Made by a program: the position numbers and the translations under genes. DNA of 64,000 nucleotides. It comes from Bacteroidales bacterium (GTDB taxonomy: Bacteria; Bacteroidota; Bacteroidia; Bacteroidales; UBA3824). The notes beneath the pieces are model-generated. The model did not search any database and was not told where the DNA came from. It was given only the letters and a program-made list of their open reading frames with translations. The DNA is taken from contig JAEDDH010000001.1 in NCBI GenBank assembly GCA_016293845.1, forward strand, positions 248,001-312,000, written 5' to 3'. This document shows, piece after piece, positions 41,930 through 49,800 of this stretch; the stretch's first letter is position 1; each line of letters opens with the position of its first letter.

Positions 41930-42583
41930 ATGAAAAAACTTCTAACAATCGTTGCCCTCATGGTATTGGGCGCAACAACCTCATTTGCACAACTCGGTCT
42001 CCGTGCAGGAGTAAATTTCAACAACATCGGCAAAGATGCCAAAGACGAACCTATTCTCAAAGCCGAAAACAAAACCGGTTTTCATATCGGTGCTGTGTAT
42101 AACATCGACCTTATCGGTTCTTTCTCTATCGAACCAGGGTTGTATTTCTCTCAAAAAGGATTCACACTCGATGGCGAGGTAATGGACGCAGGAGATCCAA
42201 CTCAATCAATTTTGGATTTATCATCCCCGTTAAAAGGCGACGCCAATATGAACTATTTGGAAGTTCCTGTAAATGTTAAATATAAACTTCTTGATCTTTC
42301 TATCCTTGGATTAGACGCTCACATCGGACCTTTTGTAGCATACGGTCTTGGTGGTAAATATGAGGACTCAAAAGTATTCGACAATGGTGACGGAGATTTG
42401 AATTGCAAACGTTTTGACTTTGGTTTGCAGATGGGTATCGGAGCACAAATTGTCAAAAAAGTTTATGCTGGTGTTAACTACGATATGAGCCTTACCAAAA
42501 TTAACGAAGCCGAAGGTATCAAAAAAGACAACCTCAAAGAGAAAAACCACGTTTGGATGATTTCTGTTGGTCTTAATTTCTAA
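41930..42583 (+). CDS. PorT-like outer-membrane beta-barrel protein
   Basis: A 217-residue protein. Start at ATG 41930 gives a clean signal peptide (MKKLLTIVALMVLGATTSFA, cut before QLG); longer frames upstream are not credible. The mature part is a small barrel of the OMP_b-brl_2/PorT kind: LGLRAGVNFNNIG, TGFHIGAVYNIDL, FSIEPGLYFSQKGF, NYLEVPVNVKYKLL and an end in VWMISVGLNF with the terminal aromatic. Such small barrels are abundant in Bacteroidetes and mostly of unknown role. A paralog follows 17 bases later. Confidence 0.85.
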   Translation: MKKLLTIVALMVLGATTSFAQLGLRAGVNFNNIGKDAKDEPILKAENKTGFHIGAVYNIDLIGSFSIEPGLYFSQKGFTLDGEVMDAGDPTQSILDLSSPLKGDANMNYLEVPVNVKYKLLDLSILGLDAHIGPFVAYGLGGKYEDSKVFDNGDGDLNCKRFDFGLQMGIGAQIVKKVYAGVNYDMSLTKINEAEGIKKDNLKEKNHVWMISVGLNF

Positions 42584-42600
42584 ACAATAATAATAGATAA

Positions 42601-43191
42601 ATGAAAAAATTATTAGCACTTTTTGCAGTAATTGCAATAACATTTTCCGCAGCATCGGCACAGGATATCTGTCTTCGTGGCGGAATGAACCTTGCCAAAC
42701 ATTTGGGCTCGTGGCCTGAGTACAAAAAGGTTAAATTCGGCGTAAACCTTGGTGCCACCGTAGATTTCGAGTTATTTGACGATTTTTATCTTCGTCCCGG
42801 ATTATTTTTTACTATGAAAGGCGGCAGAACAAATGCCGGAGACGACAAAGTTGTTAATCAAAACTATTTTGAAATACCAGTAGATGTAGCTTACAAAATA
42901 GAGTTTAACCGTAACCTAGCTCTTGACATTCAGGCAGGACCTTATTTCGCACTTGGCGCATTTGGCAAAACCAAAAACAAAAGTAACAAAACTGATTGGA
43001 AATCATTCAAACACGATGGCAACGACGGAATCCATCGTTTCGACTTTGGTTGGAATTTCGGTGTTGGTTTAGATGTAGACCAATTCTATTTCGGTCTTGG
43101 ATACGAATTTGGTTTCTTGAAACTCCACGATGCTGACAATTGGAAAAAGAAAAACGGCTGTTTCATGTTCAACTTTGGTTATTACTTGTAA
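42601..43191 (+). CDS. PorT-like outer-membrane beta-barrel protein, paralog
   Basis: A 196-residue protein with signal peptide (cut near SAASAQ) and the same barrel layout as the gene before it: ICLRGGMNLAKHL, GVNLGATVDFELF, FYLRPGLFFTMKGG, NYFEIPVDVAYKIE and a C-terminal FNFGYYL. Identity between the two is modest but the motif order is the same. It is followed by a strong terminator, then by the wreck of a third copy. Confidence 0.85.
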   Translation: MKKLLALFAVIAITFSAASAQDICLRGGMNLAKHLGSWPEYKKVKFGVNLGATVDFELFDDFYLRPGLFFTMKGGRTNAGDDKVVNQNYFEIPVDVAYKIEFNRNLALDIQAGPYFALGAFGKTKNKSNKTDWKSFKHDGNDGIHRFDFGWNFGVGLDVDQFYFGLGYEFGFLKLHDADNWKKKNGCFMFNFGYYL

Positions 43192-43215
43192 AAAGTAAAA
43201 CCCTCACTCCATAAC

Positions 43216-43251
43216 GCCCTGACAGCAATGTCCTTGTCAGGGCTTTTTTGT
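43216..43251 (+). terminator. Terminator after the PorT-like pair
   Basis: Perfect arms GCCCTGACA (43216-43224) and TGTCAGGGC (43235-43243) followed by TTTTTTG. Confidence 0.85.
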
Positions 43252-43282
43252 AAATAAACAACTAACTATAAAACTATTACCT

Positions 43283-43455
43283 ATGAAAAAACTATCTGTA
43301 ATTATCGTCGCTGCGACATAGCCATTTCCACCGCACGGCTCAAGATTTTAGCGTATATCAGCGTCACAAAGACGGAGTAGATCAAAATGGTTCTGTCCAA
43401 TAATTCAAACGTCTTGACATCGGCGTTAATTTTGGCGCAGGTATAGATACTATTA
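43283..43455 (+). pseudogene. Third PorT-like copy, truncated and frameshifted
   Basis: MKKLSVIIVAA begins like the two signal peptides upstream, then a stop; other frames give AQDFSVYQRHKDGVDQNGSV and RLDIGVNFGAGIDT, which resembles a barrel strand near the C-terminal end (compare FDFGWNFGVGLDV in the preceding gene). Most of the gene is missing and several frameshifts are present. Confidence 0.6.
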
Positions 43456-43456
43456 C

Positions 43457-44119
43457 TTATAGTTTAATAATGCTGTTGCGAATGGCATATTTAATAAGGT
43501 CTACGCTGCTTTTGAGGTTGAGTTTTTGCATAATGTGATTTTTGTGAGTTTCAACCGTGCGGACGCTTATAAATAATTGATCGGCAATTTCTTGATTGCT
43601 AAAACCATCGCCCCAAAGTTTCAAGATTTCGATCTGACGGCTACTAAGGCGTTGCGAATCGTCGTCGTATTCATCATTTTCATCGGCATCGGCACCAACG
43701 GTTCCAATAAAGCGTTTCAAAAGAATATGTGTAATAGATTCGCTGTAATAGTCGTGACCGCCGCGTATTGTGTAGATAGCTTGCAAGAGGTCTGCTGCGT
43801 CGGAATCTATCGACAAAAAGCCCTTTGCACCTGATTTAATGGTTTTTGCAACAATATCGTCTTTTTTGGCATCGCTCATAACAAGAATCGCCGTCTTTGG
43901 AAATTTCATCTTGAGCGAAATAATCAGGTCCACGTCGTTGTGCGAAATATCTGCAAAATAAAGAATCAGCACATTGACAATCCTATTGGCCATTTTTTGC
44001 ATCAAGGAATCCTTGTCGTAGGCAGAAAAAACCGGCTTGATTTCGCTGCTCTGTTGAAGATAGTTTTCGATACACTGCAAAATCAGTTTGTGTTGGTGAT
44101 AGATGGCGACGTTTATCAT
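43457..44119 (-). CDS. LuxR/NarL-type regulator with degenerate receiver
   Basis: A 220-residue protein with the plan of NarL/FixJ response regulators. The C-terminal HTH (about 152-215) is regular: LSSRQIEILKLWGDGFSNQE and then ISVRTVETHKNHIMQKLN. The receiver-like domain (1-120) lacks the acidic pair after strand 1 (VAIYHQHKLI in place of DD) and the strand 3 end reads VNVLILYFADIS without a clear phospho-Asp, although Asp 57 might stand in. The switch Thr/Ser and Lys region is ILVMSDAKKDD and KSGAKGFLS. It may work without phosphorylation. No partner kinase lies next to it. Confidence 0.85.
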   Translation of the reverse strand: MINVAIYHQHKLILQCIENYLQQSSEIKPVFSAYDKDSLMQKMANRIVNVLILYFADISHNDVDLIISLKMKFPKTAILVMSDAKKDDIVAKTIKSGAKGFLSIDSDAADLLQAIYTIRGGHDYYSESITHILLKRFIGTVGADADENDEYDDDSQRLSSRQIEILKLWGDGFSNQEIADQLFISVRTVETHKNHIMQKLNLKSSVDLIKYAIRNSIIKL

Positions 44120-44297
44120 AGTTTTACATTTTTAATTTTTACAAAGGAAAAAAAAAAATGGAGAAAATAGATACAAAGTTTCAAAAATTACGTAAATAAC
44201 TTATATTTGCAAAGCGTTTTTGGGTAAAAAAGCGTTTTGTAGTACCGTGGAGTTATTTACTTTTAATTATCAATGTTGTATATTTAAATTATAAAAT

Positions 44298-45227
44298 ATG
44301 AAAAAATATCTACACTTTCTAATATTAACTATAATTGCGATTGCCGCCGGATGCATAGAAGATAAAGAACTCGAACCACCGCAAATGACTATTAGTTACG
44401 ATCCTACGGAATATATCACCTTTTCGTGGCGCGAACCAGCTGTGCTTAACGTTAAAATTCAAAGCGAAGAAGATATCGAAAAATTTACAATGACAAGCAA
44501 ACCAGCGTATTGGACTAAGGATTCGGTATTCCCTCCGTTTACACACTATGCAAGCTTCGACTTAAATCTTTCGCTTCATCAAGGTTATCAGGTAGAAGAT
44601 TCTACTGTACAGCTCACATTTAGAGCGTATTGCAACGGATTATGCGAAGAACAATTTCGCAAACTTAAATACGAATTTCATTATCCTGCCATCGATTCGT
44701 TTGATGTAGAAATGTGTCCCGACCCTGTCAGCGGCAACTGTCTGCTCAGCATCGCCGACAAAGAGGCATTTAAATACACCGAATATCGCAACAGAAATTT
44801 CGACCTTGTTTTGGTAAAAGATACCCGCAAACTTTATCAAAAAGTGGGTACTGCCTTTGCAAGTCCAACTTCAGAGTTTTATCTAAACGAATATTTTGAA
44901 GACAAAGTACCTGATTTTGAATACAATGCCGATCTTTCTAATCTTCCATTCAACGAAACCCGCACTGGTGTAACCTCAGGCGAAAAATATGTTCGTCTTA
45001 CTTGGGATCAAATTTCGCCAGAAATTATAGATGACGAAAACGGTTTTGTATTACGCTACCTCAATGGCGAAGACGAAAACTACGGATATGGCCTTGATAA
45101 TATCGAAAGAGAAACATTCTACAAGCTCAAACTCAACAACGGGAAAAAAGCTATGCTCAGAGTGATGGAAATTATCGACAACACTTATCCTACAGTTAAG
45201 ATAAGAGTTTACTATCAAAAAGATTAA
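44298..45227 (+). CDS. Lipoprotein of unknown function
   Basis: A 309-residue lipoprotein, lipobox AAGC with Cys 19, acidic mature part rich in strands. I do not recognise the family. It has the look of surface-exposed Bacteroidetes lipoproteins: several tyrosine-rich strands, a 'NGEDENYGYGLDN' loop near residue 258 and two Cys pairs near 120-150 that may form disulfides. A TATATTTG -7 element lies at 44202-44209. It is not close to any operon partner, and its stop overlaps the convergent EFR1 gene by 4 bases. Confidence 0.75.
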   Translation: MKKYLHFLILTIIAIAAGCIEDKELEPPQMTISYDPTEYITFSWREPAVLNVKIQSEEDIEKFTMTSKPAYWTKDSVFPPFTHYASFDLNLSLHQGYQVEDSTVQLTFRAYCNGLCEEQFRKLKYEFHYPAIDSFDVEMCPDPVSGNCLLSIADKEAFKYTEYRNRNFDLVLVKDTRKLYQKVGTAFASPTSEFYLNEYFEDKVPDFEYNADLSNLPFNETRTGVTSGEKYVRLTWDQISPEIIDDENGFVLRYLNGEDENYGYGLDNIERETFYKLKLNNGKKAMLRVMEIIDNTYPTVKIRVYYQKD

Positions 45228-45994
45228 GCCTTGCGGTAATAATACCTACCCATATCTTGAGTAATATCACCAAACTGAATAGCCCGCGCCGGACATCTGT
45301 GTATGCACGATAGGCATTTTACGCAGTGTCCGAGCCATTTTGGGCGATTATTCTCCATAACGATATTCTTTTCGGGACATTTTTTTGCACATAATCCGCA
45401 ACCCGTACAGCTATCTTCGGCAAAAAATTTCTTATCGCTCATGGTAAACGCCATAAAAAGAGGATAGAGGATTCTACCCTTGAGAAACGGCTTTTTGCCA
45501 CGCACATAATGCTCGTAACCACTTCCCGACTTGATAGCCTCTGCAATACGCTCAATTTCTGGTTCAGCATTTTGTAGTTTTTGATCGGCAAGCACTTTGT
45601 CGTCGGTTCCAAAACCTTTCATAACAATGTATGTATTAGGCATTTGCACCGAAAATACTTTATCACAAACAATATTATTGTATTTTTTTAGTAGCTCTGC
45701 AACTTGTTTGTCGGCTGTGCCACAATTATCTCCGCAACTTACCACGCAAAAAACTTTCTGATTATCAAAACCTTTGAAACGGACATATTTTAAAAATCGT
45801 GCCATAGGTTTAGCCAATCCCCACGAATGTACGGGGCAGACAATACCGAGATAATTGCCATCGAGGTCAATATCCACACCTTTATATATAGTATCGTAAT
45901 AATCTGCTACATTTTTAACTTTATCGCCGAGCAAATCAGCCAAACGAAAGGCTATATGCTCCGAATTTCCTGTGCCTGTAAAATAGAATATCAT
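45224..45994 (-). CDS. EFR1-type flavodoxin-ferredoxin protein
   Basis: A 256-residue protein. The start is set at ATG 45994 (MIFYFTGTGNSEHIAFRLAD); the 32 codons upstream are in frame but not family-like. An N-terminal flavodoxin-like part (1-150) has the FMN loop YFTGTGNSE and GIVCPVHSWGLAKPMARFL; the C-terminal part has two 4Fe-4S motifs, CTGCGLCAKKCP and CVKCLSCIHRCP. It fits the EFR1 family of small electron carriers in anaerobes. The cellular partner is unknown. It diverges from coaD. Confidence 0.88.
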   Translation of the reverse strand: MIFYFTGTGNSEHIAFRLADLLGDKVKNVADYYDTIYKGVDIDLDGNYLGIVCPVHSWGLAKPMARFLKYVRFKGFDNQKVFCVVSCGDNCGTADKQVAELLKKYNNIVCDKVFSVQMPNTYIVMKGFGTDDKVLADQKLQNAEPEIERIAEAIKSGSGYEHYVRGKKPFLKGRILYPLFMAFTMSDKKFFAEDSCTGCGLCAKKCPEKNIVMENNRPKWLGHCVKCLSCIHRCPARAIQFGDITQDMGRYYYRKA

Positions 45995-46106
45995 GTTTAT
46001 CGCTTTTTTAATAGTGCACAAAATTAACCAATTCGCGCGATTTTTATATAATTTGCTGTAAATTTTGTTTTTTTGTTTATTTTCGCACAAAATTAAACTT
46101 ACAAAA

Positions 46107-46598
46107 ATGAAAAAAATAGCAGTGTTCCCCGGCTCGTTCGACCCTCTTACAGTAGGTCACGAATCTCTAATACTCAGGGGATTAGAAATATTCGACACAA
46201 TAATTGTTGCCGTGGGTATCAACAACGACAAGCGCGGATTCCTGCCCGTAGAAAAACGTCTCGAACTCATCAAGTCGATTTTTGCTGGTCGAGACCGCAT
46301 TATTGTTAAAACTTACAGCAATCTTACCGTAGATTTTTGCATCGAAAACAACGCCACACATATTCTCAGAGGTTTGCGCACCTCAGCCGATTTTGAATAC
46401 GAACGTGCAATCGCTCAGGTAAATAGATTGATGAAGCCCGAAGTAGATTCGGTTTTCCTACTGTCGCACCCAGAGTACAGCAGCGTTAGCAGTTCGCTCG
46501 TGCGCGAAATAGTACAATATAAAGGTGATGCCCGAAAATTTCTTCCCGAAGGAATTGATTTTGAATATTTCTTTGGCTACAATCCAGAAAATCAGTAG
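46107..46598 (+). CDS. coaD: Pantetheine-phosphate adenylyltransferase
   Basis: A 163-residue enzyme of coenzyme A synthesis that joins ATP and 4'-phosphopantetheine to give dephospho-CoA. AVFPGSFDPLTVGHESLI holds the T/HxGH nucleotidyltransferase motif (TVGH), HILRGLRTSADFEYERAIAQ the phosphopantetheine side, and SSVSSSLVREI the ISSS-type motif. Start at ATG 46107; the longer frame upstream only adds non-family residues. The radical-SAM gene starts 3 bases after its stop. Confidence 0.95.
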   Translation: MKKIAVFPGSFDPLTVGHESLILRGLEIFDTIIVAVGINNDKRGFLPVEKRLELIKSIFAGRDRIIVKTYSNLTVDFCIENNATHILRGLRTSADFEYERAIAQVNRLMKPEVDSVFLLSHPEYSSVSSSLVREIVQYKGDARKFLPEGIDFEYFFGYNPENQ

Positions 46599-46601
46599 GT
46601 A

Positions 46602-47513
46602 ATGAACATACACAATTGCAATATTTGTCCGCGCCAATGTGGTGTAGACCGTGCTAATACACTGGGTTTCTGCAAGATAGACCATCGTCCGCACATAGCC
46701 GAAATATGCGTTCACCGTGGCGAAGAACCCGTTTTGGGCGGGGGTAGGGGAGTGTGCAACGTGTTTTTCTCATCGTGCAACCTTCGCTGCATTTTTTGTC
46801 AAAACTACGAAATAAGCCAAGAAACTATTGATAAACAAGAAATTAACAAAATAGAATCTGCCGCCACACGCATTGCATCCATTCTTTGTGCCGAAAGCAT
46901 TGATACTGTGGGTTTTGTGTCGCCAAGTCATCAAGCTTTTCAGATGAAATGTATCATCGACACATTGCGCCGTCGTGGTTTTAATCCCACAATTATCTAC
47001 AACACAAACGCTTACGACAGTGTAGAAACTCTTCGCGAACTTGAAGATTACGTTGATATTTATCTTCCCGACTTTAAATATGCCTCCGACGACCTTGCCG
47101 TAAAATATTCTTCAGCACCCAATTACACCAAAGTAGCCATTGCTGCCATCAACGAAATGATACGTCAAAAAGGTACAGAATTAACGCTCGACGAATCTGG
47201 CACTGCCCGAAAAGGAATTATTTTGCGACATTTGGTACTTCCAGGAAACGTTTTTAACTCAACTAACGTATTAAAGAAGGTGGCTTACGATATTTCGCCC
47301 GATATGCACATAAGTTTGATGTCGCAATACTATCCCGAATACAAGGCCAAAGACGACGAGAAACTTGGCAAGTACGTTACCGAAAAAGAATATTCAAAAG
47401 TAACCGAAACCGCCGAAACTCTCGGACTCACCAACGGATGGCTTCAAGAACTGGGTAGCAGCGGGTTTTACCGACCCGATTTTACCACCTCAGGCAACCC
47501 ATTTGAAAAATAA
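46602..47513 (+). CDS. Radical SAM protein, pyruvate formate-lyase activase-like
   Basis: A 303-residue radical SAM enzyme. SSCNLRCIFCQNYEISQE carries the CxxxCxxC cluster motif at about residue 60. The N-terminus has CNICPRQCGVDR and a further GFC, extra cysteines shared by uncharacterised PflA-like proteins of anaerobes. VDIYLPDFKYAS and IILRHLVLPGN are also typical of that group. It is unlikely to be the true PFL activase, because no formate-lyase gene is near. It is coupled to coaD by position only. Confidence 0.85.
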   Translation: MNIHNCNICPRQCGVDRANTLGFCKIDHRPHIAEICVHRGEEPVLGGGRGVCNVFFSSCNLRCIFCQNYEISQETIDKQEINKIESAATRIASILCAESIDTVGFVSPSHQAFQMKCIIDTLRRRGFNPTIIYNTNAYDSVETLRELEDYVDIYLPDFKYASDDLAVKYSSAPNYTKVAIAAINEMIRQKGTELTLDESGTARKGIILRHLVLPGNVFNSTNVLKKVAYDISPDMHISLMSQYYPEYKAKDDEKLGKYVTEKEYSKVTETAETLGLTNGWLQELGSSGFYRPDFTTSGNPFEK

Positions 47514-47616
47514 ATTATTGTTTTTTTAAAAATTAATGCTAAAATAGTTGACATTTTCATTTTTTTGCACGATATTTGGAAAAATTTAAAATTAGAACCA
47601 TTTTACACATAAAAAT

Positions 47617-49701
47617 ATGGCATTTAGATTCAAAGACCTCAAAATGGTGGGTAAAATAACCACTATTTTTATAATTGTAGTCAGTTTGCTGATTATTACG
47701 TGCGTACTTATGTACCTTAGAAGCGAATCGTCGGAACAAACTATTAAATCAGTTTCCGACGAGGTATTGCCACAAAACAAACTCAGCCAAGAAATTACCA
47801 CCAACATACTTCTTGCTCTTGTTGAACAACAAAAGATTTATGCAGAAAGCAGCACCGAAACCGAAATGCACCTCGGAGGTCGCGAATTCTTAGACAAAGC
47901 CCGCAAATCTATCGACCAGCTTTACAACAATGCCAATCGCGATGAACGCAGAATTATCGACGAACTAAAAAAAGACCTTGAAAACTATGAAGGTGTGGTA
48001 AATGCCACTATTTCAAAATACGTGGAGAAAAACGAAATTTACAACGAACTTGAAAATTATAAACACGATTTTTACCACAATCTCGAAGATATACGCGAGG
48101 CAATCACGCGTATCAATCCCCAAAAATCAACAGAACACGGCAAACGCATTCTCTTGATTTCCGAAACCATCCGCCTTATCGAAAACGCCAAAGGCAAGAT
48201 GGGAAATCAGGCACTTGTTTCGAGCTTAATTGGCACAGTAAAAGGCAATATGGCTCAAATAGCTTCATTCGCCCCCACTTACGGAGGACAACGCTATGCC
48301 AACAATGCCATTAAATCAATGCAAAAATACATTCAGCGCACACCCGACTACTACGTAGCTCTCGAAGCTTACAACAACACAATTAGTCAAGTGATTGCAG
48401 CTGGAAAAGAGATAACCCAAAGCGCACAAAAAATCGGAGAAATGTCGATGACAGCCACCAAGCAATCGTTTGGCGACATCAACGATAACTTCAATGCAAT
48501 GTATATCACATTCGGTGTAGCTGTGGGAACAATTGTATTTCTCTGCATATTCTTCTGTCTGTTGCTTTCAAAAACCATCGGACGCCGCTCGAGCAAAACT
48601 CTCGAAGGTGTAAATCACCTTACCAATGGCGACCTTACCCAAACCGTTGATGTGGACACCAAAGACGAATTTGGACAAGTGGCAGATAGCGTTAATGCTG
48701 TATCGGCTAAACTTCGCGAGATTGTAAGCGGCATTGCCGAAAACGCCGAGGCTATTTCTGTCAACAGTGCAGAAATTGCCAACGCATCGCAAGAATTGAG
48801 TCAAAACGCAGGTACACAGGCTGCATCTGCCGAGGAGGTTTCTTCCTCGATAGAGCAGATGACTGCAGGCATAAGTCAAAACAGCGACAACGCCCGCGAA
48901 ACCGAACGCATAGCTCAGAAGGCTCTCGAAAGCATCCGCGAAAGCAGCATAGCCAGCCAGCAGAGTATGGCAGCAATGAAGGATATCGCAGGTAAGATTT
49001 CAATCATCGACGAAATTGCATTCCAAACCAACATTCTCGCACTCAACGCCGCAGTAGAGGCCGCACGTGCTGGTGAACAAGGCAAAGGTTTTGCAGTGGT
49101 TGCAGCCGAGGTGCGCAAGCTTGCCGAACGCAGCGCCACAGCAGCATCAGAAATCGACAAGGTATCGAAAGAGGGTGTTACCATCAGCGAAAACGCCGAG
49201 CGTCTACTCAAAAATATTATTCCCGATATTGAAAAAACCGCCGCTCTCGTCCGCGAAATTTCTGCTGCAAGTTCCGAACAATCTGCCGGTATTGGACAAA
49301 TTAACCAAGCTGTTCAGCAGCTCAACAATATCACTCAGAAATACGCTGCCTCTGCCGAGGAACTTGCCGCCACAAGCGAACAACTTGCCTCTAAGAGCGA
49401 AGAACTCAAGCAGTCGATCGGTTTCTTTAAAACCAACAACGAAAACAAAAAGGCTTTTGTCCCCAAACCTTCAAAATCACCATTGATTCAAACTAAGAGC
49501 AGTACCATACCTCACAGCAGCATAAGCGAGCCGACAATCAAACCTCGGACAACTACACCAACAGAACCCAAGATTTCAACAAAAGAGGCTCAGCCTTTAC
49601 AAATACCAGACAAACAGCAACTGTCATCCACACCTCTCAACAAAGGAACATTTATTAATCTGAGAGATAATGCGAAAGATTCAGACTACGAACGTTTTTA
49701 A
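47617..49701 (+). CDS. Methyl-accepting chemotaxis protein
   Basis: A 694-residue receptor. Membrane segments at about 10-32 and 293-317 enclose a helical periplasmic domain of about 260 residues; a HAMP domain (about 320-370) and a signalling coiled coil follow. The hairpin tip reads IDEIAFQTNILALNAAVEAA then RAGEQGKGFAVVAAEVRKLA, the universal kinase-contact region. After a Pro/Thr/Ser-rich linker of about 45 residues the protein ends in DSDYERF, a candidate methyltransferase tether of the form aromatic-x-x-aromatic. A paralog with the same order follows 99 bases later. Ligand unknown. Confidence 0.93.
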   Translation: MAFRFKDLKMVGKITTIFIIVVSLLIITCVLMYLRSESSEQTIKSVSDEVLPQNKLSQEITTNILLALVEQQKIYAESSTETEMHLGGREFLDKARKSIDQLYNNANRDERRIIDELKKDLENYEGVVNATISKYVEKNEIYNELENYKHDFYHNLEDIREAITRINPQKSTEHGKRILLISETIRLIENAKGKMGNQALVSSLIGTVKGNMAQIASFAPTYGGQRYANNAIKSMQKYIQRTPDYYVALEAYNNTISQVIAAGKEITQSAQKIGEMSMTATKQSFGDINDNFNAMYITFGVAVGTIVFLCIFFCLLLSKTIGRRSSKTLEGVNHLTNGDLTQTVDVDTKDEFGQVADSVNAVSAKLREIVSGIAENAEAISVNSAEIANASQELSQNAGTQAASAEEVSSSIEQMTAGISQNSDNARETERIAQKALESIRESSIASQQSMAAMKDIAGKISIIDEIAFQTNILALNAAVEAARAGEQGKGFAVVAAEVRKLAERSATAASEIDKVSKEGVTISENAERLLKNIIPDIEKTAALVREISAASSEQSAGIGQINQAVQQLNNITQKYAASAEELAATSEQLASKSEELKQSIGFFKTNNENKKAFVPKPSKSPLIQTKSSTIPHSSISEPTIKPRTTTPTEPKISTKEAQPLQIPDKQQLSSTPLNKGTFINLRDNAKDSDYERF

Positions 49702-49724
49702 TTTTTAGAAAAAAAGATAATTAT

Positions 49725-49754
49725 CAGAGCAAAAATTGCAAGATTTTTGCTCTG
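49725..49754 (+). terminator. Hairpin between the two chemoreceptor genes
   Basis: Perfect 11-base arms CAGAGCAAAAA (49725-49735) and TTTTTGCTCTG (49744-49754). The T run afterwards is weak, so it may be an attenuator. Confidence 0.6.
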
Positions 49755-49800
49755 TCGTTTATATATATATATCATTATAAAAAATTTTAACGCTTAAAAA

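Noticed and set aside
41833..42072. 80-residue N-terminal extension of the second MATE gene
   Set aside because: It would run over the promoter and start of the divergent PorT-like gene and adds residues not found in MATE proteins.
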